This document shows, one piece after another, positions 13,149-24,309 of a stretch of 64,000 nt of DNA. The stretch is from Trueperaceae bacterium. Its GTDB lineage: Bacteria; Deinococcota; Deinococci; Deinococcales; Trueperaceae. Position 1 is the first letter of the stretch. Every line of letters starts with the position of its first letter. The notes beneath the pieces were generated by a model that ran no database searches, was not told the DNA's origin, and saw only the letters and a program-made list of their open reading frames with translations. The position numbers and the translations under genes were made by a program. Location of the stretch: contig JAABTL010000003.1 in NCBI GenBank assembly GCA_011389865.1, positions 1 through 64,000 of the forward strand. Direction: 5' to 3'.

Positions 13149-13873
13149 TGGCCGGCGTCAACCTGAAGATCGACGGCGTCGAGATCGAGGCGCCCGTCGG
13201 TGAGAACCTCATGCAGGCCGCCACCCGCGCGGGCGTCCGCGTCCCCGGACTGTGCCAGCTCGACGGGCTCTCGGTCGTCGGCGCCTGCCGCCTGTGCATG
13301 GTCGAGATCGCCGGGACGCCGCGTCCGCGCCCCGCCTGCGCCACCCCGGTCGGCGAGTCGATGGACGTCCACACCGACACGCCTCGGCTGCGCGAGCACC
13401 GCCGCGTGCTGCTCGAGATGCTCTTCGCCGAGGGCCAGCACATCTGCGCTGCCTGCGTCGCCAGCGGCGCCTGCGAGCTGCAGAACCTCGCCGCCGAGCT
13501 CGGCGTCGACCACGTCAACTTCACCCCGCCGCCCACGCGGTTGGAGATGGACCTGTCGCACCCGCGCTTCGGCTACGACCCGAGCCGCTGCGTGCTCTGC
13601 ACCCGCTGCGTGCGCGCCTGCGCCGAGGTCGAGGGCGCCTTCACCTGGGGCGTCGCCGGCCGCGGCCGCGAGACCCACCTGGTCGCCGACCTCGGCGTGC
13701 CGTGGGGGGAGGCCGAGAGCTGCACCTCGTGCGGCAAGTGCGTCTCCGCCTGCCCGGTGGGCGCGCTCTTCGAGAAGGGCACGTCGGTGGGCGAGCGGCG
13801 CGTGACCCGCGCGCTGGTCTCCACCCTCACGGCCCGCCGCGACCGTGAGTCGCACCGGGAGGTGCTCAAGTGA
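13148..13873 (+). CDS. hoxU: Hydrogenase diaphorase subunit HoxU (NuoG N-terminal-like)
   Basis: 241 aa; [63 protein letters not shown]. Confidence 0.92.
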
Positions 13874-14418
13874 GCAAGCCGCGCGTCGCGACCGTCTGGC
13901 TGGCCGGCTGCAGCGGCTGCCACATGTCCTTCCTCGACCTCGACGAGTGGCTGATCGACCTCGCGCAGGCCGTCGACCTCGTCTACAGCCCCATCGCCGA
14001 CGTCAAGGACTTCCCCGACGACGTCGACGTCACCCTCGTCGAGGGCGCGGTGGCCAACGCCGACAACCTCGAGCTGCTGCTGCAACTGCGCGAGCGGAGC
14101 AAGATCGTCGTCGCGTTCGGCGACTGCGCGGTGCACGGCAACGTCAGCGCCATGCGCAACCCGCTGGGCGACCCCGGCGAGTTGGTCGCCGAGGCGTACC
14201 GCGACGCGGTCACGAGCCTGCACGGCCACCTGCCCGACCCGGAGAACGGCATCGTGCCGGCCCTGCTGCCGCGCGTGATGCCGGCGCACGAGGTCGTGCG
14301 CGTCGACGCCTACCTGCCCGGCTGCCCGCCGTCGGCCGACCGCATCCGCACCGCCGTCGAGGCCCTCCTCGCCGGGACGAGCCCCGAGCTGGCGCCCTCG
14401 CAGCGCCGCTTCGGCTGA
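13870..14418 (+). CDS. hoxY: [NiFe] hydrogenase small subunit HoxY
   Basis: 182 aa; [24 protein letters not shown]...[19 protein letters not shown]...[19 protein letters not shown]. Confidence 0.93.
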   Translation: MSKPRVATVWLAGCSGCHMSFLDLDEWLIDLAQAVDLVYSPIADVKDFPDDVDVTLVEGAVANADNLELLLQLRERSKIVVAFGDCAVHGNVSAMRNPLGDPGELVAEAYRDAVTSLHGHLPDPENGIVPALLPRVMPAHEVVRVDAYLPGCPPSADRIRTAVEALLAGTSPELAPSQRRFG

Positions 14419-14433
14419 GAGGGGGGAGGCCGC

Positions 14434-15876
14434 ATGCCCCGCACGCTACTCATCGATCCCGTGACCCGCATCGAGGGCCACGCCAAGATCACCGTCCGCC
14501 TGGACGACGCCGGCGCCGTCCAGGACACCCGCTTCCACGTCACCGAGTTCCGCGGCTTCGAGGCCTTCTGCCGCGGCCGCTCCGTCTACGAGATGCCCGC
14601 GCTCACCGCCCGCACCTGCGGCATCTGCCCGGTGTCGCACGTGCTGACGGGCGCCAAGGCCGGCGACGCCGTCCTCGGCGTCGAGCCGCCGCCCGCCGCT
14701 AGGGCGCTGCGCCGGATGATGAACCTCGGCCAGATCCTGCAGTCGCACTCGCTGTCGTTCTTCCACCTCAGCGCCCCCGACCTGCTGCTCGGCTTCGACT
14801 CCGCCCCCGGTGCCCGCAACGTCTTCGGCCTGATCGACGCCGAGCCCGAGATCGCGCGCCGCGGCATCCGCATGCGCCGCTTCGGCCAGGAGGTCATCGC
14901 GGCCCTCGGCGGGCGCAAGATCCACCCCGCCTGGGCCGTCCCCGGCGGCGTCCTCGGCAACATCGACCCCGAGGCCGTGGAGCGCCTGCGCGCCGAGCAC
15001 GAGACGATCGTGCACGACGCCAAGTGGGCGTGGGCGCGCTACGGCGAGCTCGTCGACGCGCACCCCGCCGAGGTCGCCGCCTTCGGCGACTTCCCCAGCC
15101 TGTTCTTCGGCATCGTGTCGCCCGACGGCGCCTGGGAGCACCACGACGGCCTGCTGCGCTTCATCGACGCCGAGGGCAACCGCGTGGGCGAGGACTTCCC
15201 GGCCGAGCGCTACGCCGAGTTCATCGGCGAGGTCGCCGACGCCGACACCTACCTCAAGTCGCCCTACCACCTGGGCGCCCAGGGCGGGGCGCCCGTGGGG
15301 CCGCAGGCCCCCGGCACCTACCGCGTGGGCCCCCTGGCGCGCGTCAACCTCGCCGAGCGCATGGGCACCCCGCTCGCGGACGCCGCCCTGGCGGACTTCC
15401 GCGGCGAGTTCGGCCGCGTGCCGCTCGGCTCGTTCCACTACCACGGCGCCCGCCTGATCGAGATCCTGGCCTGCGCCGAGCAGCTCGGGGAGCTGCTGAA
15501 CGACCCCGAACTCGGCAGCGGCCCGCTGCGCGCCGAGGCCGGCATCAACCGGCTGCGCGGCGTGGGCGTGAGCGAGGCCCCGCGCGGCACGCTGTTCCAC
15601 GACTACCGCGTCGACGAGGACGGCCGCATCACCGGCGTGCGCATGATCATCGCCACCGGCCACAACAACCTCGCGATGAACCGCACGATCGGCCAGATCG
15701 CCGAGGCCTTCGTCAAGGGTCCCGACGTGGCCGAGGGCGCGCTCAACCGGATCGAGGCGGGCATCCGCGCCTACGACCCCTGCCTCAGCTGCTCGACCCA
15801 CGCGGTCGGCCAGATGCCGCTGGTGCTCCGCGTCGAGGCGGCCGACGGCACCCTCCTGAGGGAGCTGGCACGCTGA
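14434..15876 (+). CDS. hoxH: [NiFe] hydrogenase large subunit HoxH (group 3d-type)
   Basis: 480 aa; DPVTRIEGHAKITVRL, ARTCGICPVSHVLTGAKAGD, C-terminal DPCLSCSTHAVGQMPLVLRVEAAD. Confidence 0.94.
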   Translation: MPRTLLIDPVTRIEGHAKITVRLDDAGAVQDTRFHVTEFRGFEAFCRGRSVYEMPALTARTCGICPVSHVLTGAKAGDAVLGVEPPPAARALRRMMNLGQILQSHSLSFFHLSAPDLLLGFDSAPGARNVFGLIDAEPEIARRGIRMRRFGQEVIAALGGRKIHPAWAVPGGVLGNIDPEAVERLRAEHETIVHDAKWAWARYGELVDAHPAEVAAFGDFPSLFFGIVSPDGAWEHHDGLLRFIDAEGNRVGEDFPAERYAEFIGEVADADTYLKSPYHLGAQGGAPVGPQAPGTYRVGPLARVNLAERMGTPLADAALADFRGEFGRVPLGSFHYHGARLIEILACAEQLGELLNDPELGSGPLRAEAGINRLRGVGVSEAPRGTLFHDYRVDEDGRITGVRMIIATGHNNLAMNRTIGQIAEAFVKGPDVAEGALNRIEAGIRAYDPCLSCSTHAVGQMPLVLRVEAADGTLLRELAR

Positions 15877-15878
15877 CG

Positions 15879-16394
15879 ATGCAAGACGACGGGGACGGGG
15901 CGGCGGGTGCGCCGGACGCCGTGACGGCGCCGAGTTCCGGCGCCCCGCCCGTCGTCCACCAGGGCGACCGCGTGCTGCTCCTCGGCATCGGCAACGACCT
16001 GCGCGGCGACGACGGCGCCGGCCCCCGCGTGGCCCGCGCGCTCGAGGGGCGCGTGCCGTGGGAGGTGCGCGCCGTTCACGGCCTGACGCCCGAGCTGGCC
16101 GACGACTTCGCCGAGGTCGACCTCGCCCTGTTCGTCGACGCCCACGCCGACGTCGCGCTCGCGCGCCCGACGTGGACGCACCACCGGGTCGAGGCCGCCG
16201 CCCCCGGCACCCCCCTGCTGGGCCACACGCTGGACGTCCCCGCCCTGCTGGCGCTGACCGCCCAGCTCCACGGCCGCGCGCCGCGGGCGGCGACCCTCTC
16301 GCTGCCGGCGCGCGACTTCTCCCTGGGGGAGACGCTGACGCCGGACGCGGAGGCGGGCGTGGCGGCGGCGGTGGCGGGGTTGCTGGTGCTCTGA
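15879..16394 (+). CDS. Hydrogenase maturation protease (HoxW-like)
   Basis: ATG 15879, 171 aa; RVLLLGIGNDLRGDDGAGPRVARALEGR...LALFVDAHAD. Confidence 0.85.
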   Translation: MQDDGDGAAGAPDAVTAPSSGAPPVVHQGDRVLLLGIGNDLRGDDGAGPRVARALEGRVPWEVRAVHGLTPELADDFAEVDLALFVDAHADVALARPTWTHHRVEAAAPGTPLLGHTLDVPALLALTAQLHGRAPRAATLSLPARDFSLGETLTPDAEAGVAAAVAGLLVL

Positions 16395-16437
16395 GCGTTC
16401 GCCCCCCGCGAGCGATCCCAGGTGCTAGCTTCGTGCC

Positions 16438-17268
16438 ATGGACCTGATCTGCCTCGCCGCCGGCGCCGGCACCCGCATGGGGCGCCTGGGCGGCTACCTG
16501 CAGAAGTGCATGTACCCGGTCGGCCTGCGGCCCTTCCTCGAGCATGCCTTGGCGCAGGTGCTCGCCAGCGACGCGGTCGACCCCGGCCGCGACCGGCTGG
16601 CGCTGGTCGTCGGGCACCTCGCCGAGCAGGTGCGTGGGCACTTCGGGGACGCGGTCGACGGCCTGCCGATCGTCTACGTCGAGCAGACCGAGCGCCTGGG
16701 GACCGGCCACGCGCTGTCGCTGGCGGCGGACGTGCTGCGGCCGGTCGCGCCGGCGATCGCGTGGCAGGCCGACCTGTTCCCGACCACGGCGATGGTGGAC
16801 GCGGTCGCCCGGCACCCGGCGCCGAACGTCGTGACGCTGGGCCGCGGCCACGAGGACGAGTCCGACCGGCTGCGTGCCAGCGTCGAGAGTGATCGTGTAA
16901 CGCGCGTGTGGGACGGTGATGGGGAGCTGTTCGACGTCGGCCTGTGGAAGCTGGCGCCCGCCGTGCTGGGGCGCATGACCGAGGTGCGGGCGGAGAAGGG
17001 GGAGTACCGCATGCTGCCGAACCTGCAGCGCAGCCTGGACGACGGTGCCGAGGTCGGCTACGTCGTCGCCGACGCCTGGATTCACCTCGGCGGCACCCTG
17101 CCGACGCCCGAGGCCAACGTGCGCGACGTGGTGCGCCGCGTGTGGGCCGCGAGCGACGCGCTGCTGGCGGGCCGGGCGACCGACGCCTACTCTGGCGCCG
17201 GGGCAGGAGACCCAGGGGGGTTCCGCGCAGCGGAACCCCAGGCGTCGACCGGAGGTCGACGCACATGA
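16438..17268 (+). CDS. Nucleotidyltransferase (NTP-transferase, sugar-phosphate type)
   Basis: 276 aa; LICLAAGAGTRMGRLGGYLQKCMYPVGLRPFLEHAL, IVYVEQTERLGTGHALSLAADVL. Confidence 0.85.
   Translation: MDLICLAAGAGTRMGRLGGYLQKCMYPVGLRPFLEHALAQVLASDAVDPGRDRLALVVGHLAEQVRGHFGDAVDGLPIVYVEQTERLGTGHALSLAADVLRPVAPAIAWQADLFPTTAMVDAVARHPAPNVVTLGRGHEDESDRLRASVESDRVTRVWDGDGELFDVGLWKLAPAVLGRMTEVRAEKGEYRMLPNLQRSLDDGAEVGYVVADAWIHLGGTLPTPEANVRDVVRRVWAASDALLAGRATDAYSGAGAGDPGGFRAAEPQASTGGRRT
17217..17262 (+). repeat. Two tandem perfect hairpins at the nucleotidyltransferase/GHMP kinase junction
   Basis: GGGGTTCCGC-gca-GCGGAACCCC (17217-17239) and GCGTCGACC-gga-GGTCGACGC (17242-17262), the latter containing the only SD-like GGAGG. 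Confidence 0.75.
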
Positions 17269-18230
17269 TCGTTGCCCGCACCCCCCTGCGCATCCCGCTG
17301 GGCGGCGGCCTCACCGACCTGAAGGCCTACGCCGTGCGCTTCGGCGGCACGACGGTCAGCTCGACGATCGGCCTGGCGGCCCACGTGACGCTGCTGCCGA
17401 GCCTCGACGGGCGCTTCGAGGTGGTCGCCGAGGGCCGGGTGGAGACCGCCGAGCACCTCGATGACCTGCGTCACGACCTCGTGCGCGAGGCGCTGCGCTC
17501 GGTGGACCCGGCGCACCCGCCGGTGCGGCTCGCGGTGTGGGTCGACGTCGCGGGACAGAGCGGCCTGGGGACCTCGGGTGCGGTGACCGTGACCCTCCTG
17601 CATGCTCTGCGGGCCTTCCGCGGCGAGACGCCCGACGGCGCCGTGCTCGGCGCCGAGGCCGCGAACATCGAGGTCGAGGTGCTGCAGGGCGCCTCCGGCT
17701 ACCACGACCCGCACGTGTGCGCCCGCGGTGGCCTGCTGCGGCTCGACTACGACGGACCGCGGGTGCGCGCGCGCGAGGTGGGCATGGCGCCCGAGGCCCG
17801 CGCGGCCTTCGAGGGCTCGCTGCTGCTCTTCTCCAGCGGCCGGCAGGCGCGCACCAAGCCGTCGCTCGACCTCCTCAGCAGCCACTTCGAGGAGGCGCTG
17901 CCGGTGCTGCACGACCTCAAGGCGCTGGCGAACGAGCTCGAACGCGCCCTCGAGGCCGGAGACCTGGCGCGCGCCGCCTGGTGCATCGGCGAGAAGCAAC
18001 GGCTCAAGGAGCGGCTGCCGGGCCACTTCGTCGACGACCACGTGCGCGACGTGACCGCGCGGGTGCGCGCGACGGGCGCCGCCCCGCAGCTCCCCGGCGG
18101 GAAGATCAGCGGTTACGTGCTCGTCTGCTGCCCCGACGGTCAGCACGACGCGGTGCGGGCGGCGCTGTCCGAGCTGCACGAGGTGCCCCTGCGGTTGACC
18201 CGCGGCGGCTCGACGTTCTTGGCCATCTGA
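17265..18230 (+). CDS. GHMP kinase (D-glycero-D-manno-heptose 7-phosphate kinase-like)
   Basis: ATG 17265 overlapping the previous stop; MIVARTPLRIPLGGGLTDLKAYAVRFGG...GQSGLGTSGAVTVTLLHALRA; start lies inside ORF 16944..18230. Confidence 0.85.
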   Translation: MIVARTPLRIPLGGGLTDLKAYAVRFGGTTVSSTIGLAAHVTLLPSLDGRFEVVAEGRVETAEHLDDLRHDLVREALRSVDPAHPPVRLAVWVDVAGQSGLGTSGAVTVTLLHALRAFRGETPDGAVLGAEAANIEVEVLQGASGYHDPHVCARGGLLRLDYDGPRVRAREVGMAPEARAAFEGSLLLFSSGRQARTKPSLDLLSSHFEEALPVLHDLKALANELERALEAGDLARAAWCIGEKQRLKERLPGHFVDDHVRDVTARVRATGAAPQLPGGKISGYVLVCCPDGQHDAVRAALSELHEVPLRLTRGGSTFLAI

Positions 18231-18283
18231 GCGGACGTCGACCGAGTTCGCGGCGGCGCTGGCTCGACTCCTGCGGTGCGTCC

Positions 18284-18313
18284 TTGACGCGTAGGAGACG
18301 ACACCCTTAGACT
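18284..18313 (+). promoter_or_regulatory. Sigma70-like promoter for the tct operon
   Basis: TTGACG - 18 bp - TAGACT, 65 bp upstream of the tctC ATG. Confidence 0.5.
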
Positions 18314-18377
18314 GCTTTGCACACAACCCGTGGATCATGAAGTCGCGTACCGTCGCTCGCCTCGGAGGAGGAGTCTC

Positions 18378-19340
18378 ATGTCACGTCTCGTCACCCTCAT
18401 CCTCGTCACCGCAGCGCTCAGCCTGTCGGCCGCCTTCGCGCAGCCGTCCGGCGTGCAGTGCATCGCGCCGTCCGATCCCGGCGGTGGTTGGGACTTCACC
18501 TGCCGCACCATCGCGCCCGTCCTGAGCGAGCTGGACCTGATCAACGGCCAGGTGCGCGCCATGAACATGGCCGGCGCCGGTGGCGGCGTCGCCTTCGCCC
18601 ATGTGGTCGGTCAGCAAGAGGGCAACGAGAACCTGCTCGTCGCCGCTTCGACGGCCACCACCACCCGCCTCGCGCAAGGCCAGTTCCCGGGCTCCACCGC
18701 CGCTGACGTGCGCTGGGTGGCGGCCGTCGGCGCCGACTATGGCGTGATCGGGGTCGCCCCCGACAGCCCGTACACCTCACTCACCGAGCTGATGGACGAG
18801 TGGGCCGCCGAGCCGGCCTCGCTGACGGTCGTGGGCGGCTCGGCCGTGGGCGGTTGGGACCACCTCAAGGTCCTGCTCGCCGCGCAAGCCGCCGGCGTCG
18901 AGAACGTCGAGCGGATCCAGTACGTCTCCTTCAGCAGCGGCGGTCAGGCGATCATCGAGATCGTCGGCGGCCGCGCCGACGTGTTCACTGGCGATGTCTC
19001 CGAGGCGCTGCCGCAGATCGAAGCGGGGAACCTGAAGATCCTCGCCGTCCTCGCCGACGAGCGCATCGAGAGCATGCCCGACGTGCCGACCGCCGCGGAA
19101 CAAGGGATCGACTTCGTGGGCGCGAACTGGCGCGGCTTCTACGTCCCGGCCGGCATCAGCGAGGAGCGCTACCAGTACTGGGCCGACGCCTTCCGTCAGC
19201 TCGAAGCCTCGGAGGAGTACGCCGAGATCCGGGTCCAGAACGGCTTGGCTCCGTTCGCCCGTTTCGGCGACGAGATGGAGCAGTTCGTCCTCGACCAGGT
19301 CGCCGACATCGCGGAGTTGTCCGCCCGCATCGGCGAGTGA
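18378..19340 (+). CDS. Tripartite tricarboxylate transporter substrate-binding protein (TctC/Bug family)
   Basis: ATG 18378 after GGAGGAGGAG; signal peptide MSRLVTLILVTAALSLSAAFA; PSDPGGGWDFTCRTIAPVLSEL; followed by TctB and TctA. Confidence 0.9.
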   Translation: MSRLVTLILVTAALSLSAAFAQPSGVQCIAPSDPGGGWDFTCRTIAPVLSELDLINGQVRAMNMAGAGGGVAFAHVVGQQEGNENLLVAASTATTTRLAQGQFPGSTAADVRWVAAVGADYGVIGVAPDSPYTSLTELMDEWAAEPASLTVVGGSAVGGWDHLKVLLAAQAAGVENVERIQYVSFSSGGQAIIEIVGGRADVFTGDVSEALPQIEAGNLKILAVLADERIESMPDVPTAAEQGIDFVGANWRGFYVPAGISEERYQYWADAFRQLEASEEYAEIRVQNGLAPFARFGDEMEQFVLDQVADIAELSARIGE

Positions 19341-19377
19341 TGGCTGGAATCGACTCGTCGGCATAGCGACCGGGTCG

Positions 19378-19411
19378 GAGGCGGAGGCGCGCCCGCGTGC
19401 CTCCGCCTCCC
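19378..19411 (+). terminator. Intra-operon hairpin between tctC and tctB
   Basis: GGAGGCGGAGGC-N10-GCCTCCGCCTCC, perfect 12-bp stem. Confidence 0.6.
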
Positions 19412-19492
19412 GCCTGACGCCGAGGTGACCGTGTAGTTGACTGCTGGCCAGTACATGGGCCACACCAGTTCGGACGAGGAGGCGCAGACGAG

Positions 19493-19933
19493 GTGAGTGA
19501 CCGCATCGCCGCCGCGGTGTTGATCGTCGTCGCGGTGGGCTACATCATCATGGCGACGGGCATCCAGATCGGCATGTTCTCGGATCCGCTCGGGCCGAAG
19601 GTCGTCCCGATCCTGGTGGCCGTGTTCGTGATCGCTTCGTGCACGGCGCTGTTGCTGGTTCCGCGGTCCACCACGAGTTGGCCCGACGGGCCCACGGGGC
19701 TGCGGTTGCTGCTGTGCCTCGGCGGGTTCGTGGCGTACGCGCAGCTGCTGGTCCCGTTGGGCTTCATCGTGGCCACGACCCTCGCCTACACGCTGTTCGC
19801 CGTGCTGTTCCACGCCAAGCCGTGGCGCGCGTTGCTGGCCGGCGCCGTCTTCGCGGTGGCGTCGTACGTCCTCTTCTCGGTGGCGCTGGACCTCTTCCTG
19901 CCCACCGGGCGGTTGTTCGCGGGGTGGTTCTGA
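19493..19933 (+). CDS. Tripartite tricarboxylate transporter small membrane subunit TctB
   Basis: 146 aa hydrophobic protein between TctC and TctA; FSDPLGPKVVPILVAVFVIASC; GTG start. Confidence 0.85.
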   Translation: MSDRIAAAVLIVVAVGYIIMATGIQIGMFSDPLGPKVVPILVAVFVIASCTALLLVPRSTTSWPDGPTGLRLLLCLGGFVAYAQLLVPLGFIVATTLAYTLFAVLFHAKPWRALLAGAVFAVASYVLFSVALDLFLPTGRLFAGWF

Positions 19934-21481
19934 GTGGAGGCCTTCACCGCCCTGATGGGGGGGTTCCAGACCGCGCTGACGCCCCTGAACCTGCTCTTGG
20001 TGTTCATCGGCGTGTTCCTCGGCACCGTGATCGGGATGATGCCCGGGATCGGTCCGATCAACGGCATCGCCATCCTCATCCCGATCACCTTCGCGCTCGA
20101 CGTGGACCCGACCGCGATGATGATCCTGTTCGCGGGCATCTACTACGGCTCTCAGTACGGCAACTCGATCAGCGCGATCTTGCTGAACGTCCCCGGCACG
20201 GCCTCCTCCGTCGCCACCACGCTCGACGGCTACGAGATGGCGAAGCAAGGACGCGCCGGACCGGCGCTGGCGATGTCGGCGATCGCGTCGTTCATCGGCG
20301 GCACGCTGGCGATCTTCGGCTTGGCGTTCCTGGCGCCGGCGTTGGCGCAATGGGCCATCCGCTTCGGACCGGCCGAGTACTTCGTGCTGATCATCTTCAC
20401 CTTCACGACCATCTCGGCACTGACCGGCAAGTATTTCGTGAAGGGCCTGATCGCCACCGGCGTCGGCCTGCTGCTCGCGTTGATCGGCCTGGACCCGGGC
20501 ACCGGCGTTCCGCGCTACACCTTCGGCCTGCTGCCGCTCTTCGACGGCATCGACTTCGTGTCGGCCACCATCGGCCTGTTCGCCGTGGCCGAGGTGTTCG
20601 TGTTGCTCGAGCAGACCCGCGCCGGAGGCGAGCTCCGCGCCAAGGTCGGCCGCGCCATGATCAGCGCCGCAGAGTTCACGCAGAGCTTCTGGGTGATGAT
20701 CCGCAGCGCGGTGAGCGGCTTCTTGGTCGGGGTGCTGCCCGGCGCCGGCGCGACGATCGCGGCCTTCCTCGCCTACTCCAACGAACAGCGCTGGGTCGAC
20801 AGGAAGGGCACCTTCGGTCAGGGCGACATCCGCGGCGTCGCCGCGCCCGAGGCCGCCAACAACGCGGCCGTGTCGGGTGCGTTGATCCCGCTGCTCACGT
20901 TGGGTGTGCCGGGCAGCGGCACCACCGCCGTGATCCTGGCGGCGCTGCTGTCGCTGAACCTGAACCCAGGACCCTTGTTCATCTCGCAGCAGCCCGACCT
21001 GTTCTGGGGCCTGGTGGCCTCGATGTACGTGGGGAACGTCATGCTGCTCTTCTTGAACCTGCCACTGGTGGGGCTGTTCATCCGCATCCTGCTCATCCCC
21101 CGGTGGGTCTTGGTGCCGGCCGTCGCGGTGATCGGCTACGTCGCGGTCTTCTCGGTCAGCGGCTCGGTGTTCGACCTGACGGTGATGACGGCGCTGGGCG
21201 TGCTCGGCTACCTGATGCGCAAGCTGAAGATCCCGGTCGCGCCGGTCATCCTCGCGCTGGTGCTGGGGCCCTTGATGGAGGTCAACCTGCGGCGCGCGCT
21301 GGCGCTGGCCCAGGGAGACTGGCAGGTGCTGTTCGGGTCGGGGATCGCCATCGTGTTGTGGCTGATGGTGGCCGCTTCGATCCTGCTGCCGATCCTCACC
21401 CGCCGTAAGCCGCTCGTGGCGATCGCGCCGGCGGCCAAGCGGAGCGAGGACGACCAGGACGAGGACGCGTCGGGCAGCTAG
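19934..21481 (+). CDS. Tripartite tricarboxylate transporter large membrane subunit TctA
   Basis: 515 aa; GTVIGMMPGIGPINGIAILIP, YGSQYGNSISAILLNVPGTASS, GVLPGAGATIAAFLAYSNEQR. Confidence 0.94.
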   Translation: MEAFTALMGGFQTALTPLNLLLVFIGVFLGTVIGMMPGIGPINGIAILIPITFALDVDPTAMMILFAGIYYGSQYGNSISAILLNVPGTASSVATTLDGYEMAKQGRAGPALAMSAIASFIGGTLAIFGLAFLAPALAQWAIRFGPAEYFVLIIFTFTTISALTGKYFVKGLIATGVGLLLALIGLDPGTGVPRYTFGLLPLFDGIDFVSATIGLFAVAEVFVLLEQTRAGGELRAKVGRAMISAAEFTQSFWVMIRSAVSGFLVGVLPGAGATIAAFLAYSNEQRWVDRKGTFGQGDIRGVAAPEAANNAAVSGALIPLLTLGVPGSGTTAVILAALLSLNLNPGPLFISQQPDLFWGLVASMYVGNVMLLFLNLPLVGLFIRILLIPRWVLVPAVAVIGYVAVFSVSGSVFDLTVMTALGVLGYLMRKLKIPVAPVILALVLGPLMEVNLRRALALAQGDWQVLFGSGIAIVLWLMVAASILLPILTRRKPLVAIAPAAKRSEDDQDEDASGS

Positions 21482-21753
21482 GGCCGAGTGGCCCGCGACC
21501 GCTCACCGCGTCTCCCGCCCCCCGGGGTCGGTGCACGGCCGCGTACCGCGGCAGCCGGCGGCGGGTTCGTCGGCGACACGGCCGACGACCCCGAGTGGTG
21601 ATGCGTACACACGGCGACCGGGTCAGAACTCCCGGCATGCGCGCGGTATGCTTCTAACTCGGAGTTCATCTGGCGGCCCTCCGTCGCCGCGTGGACGTTC
21701 ACGGCGGCACGTGACGGATGAGAACCCGGACGGGTCGCCCCCCTGGAGGTTGT

Positions 21754-23778
<2,025 letters not shown>

Positions 23779-23809
23779 TCCAGCGACCCCGTAGATCTCG
23801 AACGTCATC

Positions 23810-23839
23810 TCGCGGCCCACTGGAGACGGTGGGCCGCGA
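23810..23839 (+). terminator. Terminator-like hairpin after hppA
   Basis: TCGCGGCCCAC-tggagacg-GTGGGCCGCGA, perfect 11-bp stem. Confidence 0.6.
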
Positions 23840-23933
23840 ACTACGTCAGGGTGATCGGTTCGCTCGGGGGTCGTTCGCGGGGGTCCGGGACCGCGCGTCT
23901 TCGCCGGGTGTCACCCGCCCGCGGGGAGGCGAC

Positions 23934-24011
23934 ATGACAACGCCCGCTAGCCTTTTCCTGCTCTGCGGGGTCGGCCTCGTGTGGGCGTTCGTTCCCCTGG
24001 TGAGCCTCTAG
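23934..24011 (+). CDS. Candidate 25-aa single-transmembrane small protein
   Basis: GGGGAGG RBS before ATG 23934; MTTPASLFLLCGVGLVWAFVPLVSL*. Confidence 0.4.
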   Translation: MTTPASLFLLCGVGLVWAFVPLVSL

Positions 24012-24196
24012 TGGCTGCGGACGCTGTCCGAAAGGCGGTGATCTTCTTGTATTTCGATCACGGACCTCCTTTCGCTTCATATGGTAGCGCCGGGGCGTTC
24101 GCGGTGATGGTATGCGCTTCACGGACTTTCGGACCCGGAATGCGTTAGAATTCTCGTTGGGTGCCGCGTGGGTACCCGCGCCTTTGCTTGCATGCA

Positions 24197-24227
24197 CCCC
24201 CGTCCTCGCGTCGGGGGCGCGTTTCTT
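24197..24227 (+). terminator. Candidate intrinsic terminator
   Basis: CCCCCG-N9-CGGGGG followed by CGCGTTTCTTT; TAGAAT (possible -10) at 24146-24151. Confidence 0.4.
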
Positions 24228-24309
24228 TGGTGCGTGGGCGCGCGGGCGCCCGGTCGCCCGCGAACGCCCGGGAGAGTTAGCGTGCCCGGGCGAGGCGCCA
24301 AGGCCAGGA

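Noticed and set aside
14446-17085. 879-aa minus-strand ORF
   Set aside because: Antisense to hoxH, the maturation protease and the nucleotidyltransferase; no family motifs.
24008-24061. Minus-strand GTG mini-ORF (MIEIQEDHRLSDSVRSH) behind a near-perfect SD
   Set aside because: SD-start spacing is only about 2-3 nt and the peptide is 17 aa; kept only as part of the intergenic observation.
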